Positions 63,106-64,000 of a stretch of DNA of 64,000 bases are shown piece after piece. The stretch lies in the NCBI GenBank assembly GCA_963734065.1, contig CAVTFN010000004.1, forward strand, positions 558,001 through 622,000, written 5' to 3'. The DNA is from DATBLE01 sp963734065. Lineage in GTDB: Bacteria; Actinomycetota; Thermoleophilia; Gaiellales; Gaiellaceae. The notes below the pieces were generated by a model. It worked only from the letters and a program-made list of their open reading frames with translations, did no database searches and was not told where the DNA came from. How positions within the stretch are numbered: the stretch's first letter is position 1; each line of letters starts with the position of its first letter. The translations under genes were made by a program, and so were the position numbers.

Positions 63106-64000
63106 GAGCTCCCACGCGAGCCGCACGTCTGCCTCGGTCGTGCGGTCGCTGCCGATCGCGAGGCGGAGCACGTAGCGACCGTTCAGCTTCGTGTGCGAGA
63201 TGAAGATCTCACCGCTCGCGTTCACACGCTCGAGGATCGCCGCGTTCTCCTCGTCCGACCCGTCGCGCCGGAAGCACACCGTGGAGAACGGCCGCGGCGC
63301 GCACACCTCCCACCCGGGCTCCTCGCGAACCCAGCCCTCGAACAGCTCGGCGAGGCGGATCGCCTCTCGGATGCGGCTGCGCAACCCTTCGGCTCCGTAG
63401 CAGCGCAGCACCGCCCACAGCTTCAGCGAGCGGAAGCGGCGGCCGAGCGCCGGGCCGTACTCGCTCAGGTTGAGCACGTCCTCGTCGGTCGTGCGCAGGA
63501 ACTCGGGGACGAGCGAGAAGGCGTTGCGAAACTCGTCGGGGCGACTCGTCCAAAGCAGCGAGCAGTCCATCGGGACGTACATCCATTTATGTGGGTTGAT
63601 CGTCAGCGAATCGGCACGGTCGACGCCCGCGAACGCCCAGCGGAGCTCTGGACAGACCATCGCCGAGCCGGCGTAGGCAGCGTCGACGTGGAGCCAGGCG
63701 CCGGCGGCCTCGCAGCGGTCGGCGATCGCCGCAACGGGGTCGACCGACGTAGTGGAGGTCGTGCCGACGGTGGCGACGACCGCGGCGACGTCGTCGAGCT
63801 CGAGCAGGTCGGCGCGCATCCGGAAGGCCTCGTCGGCGGGGATCTTGCGCAGGTCCATGCCGAGCATCCGAGCGGCCTTGTCGGCGGCGGAATGGGCGTG
63901 CTCGGAGCAGACGACGACGTTGCGCCCCGTCGTGCGCCGCGCGGCGATCAGGGCGGCCAGGGTCGACGTCGACGCGGTGTCCTCGATGTGGCCGTGCCAG
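63088..64000 (-). CDS. PLP-dependent aromatic amino acid decarboxylase, C-terminal part
   Basis: A group II decarboxylase (aromatic-L-amino-acid type), cut by the window edge; 304 residues are visible. HGHIEDTASTSTLAALIAAR is the DTASTST motif typical of these enzymes; VVVCSEHAHSAADKAARMLG follows; the PLP aspartate region is AWLHVDAAYAGSAMVCPE and the PLP lysine is in TINPHKWMYVPMDCSLLW. The C-terminal domain RVNASGEIFISHTKLNGRY is also conserved. Substrate (Trp, Tyr, Phe or Glu) is not decided by these residues. Its 3' end overlaps the antiporter gene. Confidence 0.93.
   Translation of the reverse strand, partial: WHGHIEDTASTSTLAALIAARRTTGRNVVVCSEHAHSAADKAARMLGMDLRKIPADEAFRMRADLLELDDVAAVVATVGTTSTTSVDPVAAIADRCEAAGAWLHVDAAYAGSAMVCPELRWAFAGVDRADSLTINPHKWMYVPMDCSLLWTSRPDEFRNAFSLVPEFLRTTDEDVLNLSEYGPALGRRFRSLKLWAVLRCYGAEGLRSRIREAIRLAELFEGWVREEPGWEVCAPRPFSTVCFRRDGSDEENAAILERVNASGEIFISHTKLNGRYVLRLAIGSDRTTEADVRLAWELLRDLG

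Overview
The window is GC-rich throughout, with many GTG and TTG starts, tightly overlapping genes (ATGA, GTGA and TGATG junctions) and little intergenic DNA. With its gene content (MoxR/DUF58/VWA operon, a large adenylate cyclase/ATPase/TPR protein, an NfeD protein, a holin-like/phosphodiesterase fusion, a KAP NTPase) this points to a high-GC actinobacterium, perhaps of the Thermoleophilia type. The taxonomic placement is inference; no rRNA is present.

Layout. 1-8.7 kb: the start of an MFS exporter, a secreted collagen-like protein, a MoxR-DUF58-VWA operon, a metallo-beta-lactamase-fold hydrolase and a small SHOCT-type membrane protein. 8.9-14.5 kb (minus strand): a holin-like/phosphodiesterase fusion, two large membrane proteins and a two-TM potassium channel. 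14.7-19.1 kb: a thioredoxin-reductase-like flavoprotein lacking the redox cysteines, a secreted calcium-binding-repeat protein with an internal 849-bp duplication, a stand-alone cyclic-nucleotide-binding protein and an NfeD protein. 19.2-22.6 kb: a protein of 1135 residues joining a trypsin-like domain to a membrane-anchored KAP P-loop NTPase.

22.6-38.0 kb is the main discovery. A perfect 43-bp copy of the 3' part of tRNA-Lys(CTT) at 22628-22670 matches the intact tRNA at 38003-38075, so the roughly 15.4 kb between them looks like an integrated island. Its cargo is oxygen, metal and redox related: a VIT-type transporter, an MgtA-like P-type ATPase, a zinc-ribbon protein, DUF1918 and other small proteins, a GYD-domain protein, Hsp20, and an operon of pyruvate:ferredoxin oxidoreductase, a GltD-like iron-sulfur flavoprotein and a dihydroorotate-dehydrogenase-like protein. 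A phage-type DUF5681 protein sits beside the tRNA. No integrase gene is visible. The set recalls mycobacterial dormancy (DosR) regulons in content only.

38.1-42.7 kb: a glycan operon (UDP-sugar 2-epimerase, 6-dehydrogenase, Gfo/Idh oxidoreductase, hexapeptide acyltransferase, cupin-TPR protein) resembling part of a diacetamido-uronic acid pathway. 42.8-52.6 kb (minus strand): a luciferase-like oxidoreductase, a subtilase, a SpoIID protein, and all four dTDP-rhamnose genes with a large adenylate cyclase/ATPase/TPR regulator between rmlB and rmlDCA. 52.6-64 kb: a DJ-1/PfpI protein, an FHA-HTH protein, hsp20-lon behind a tandem palindromic operator, a lipoprotein, an M23 peptidase, two half-length TauE/SafE genes, a trehalose-phosphatase-like gene, Nudix, GNAT, a Ca2+/cation antiporter and the C-terminal part of a PLP decarboxylase.

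A dispersed short repeat family (GGGGTCAGACCC / GGGGACTGTCCCC types) occurs at 2.17, 38.82, 42.7-42.8 and 61.4-61.5 kb. It passes in frame through the epimerase gene and supplies or abuts stop codons of other genes.
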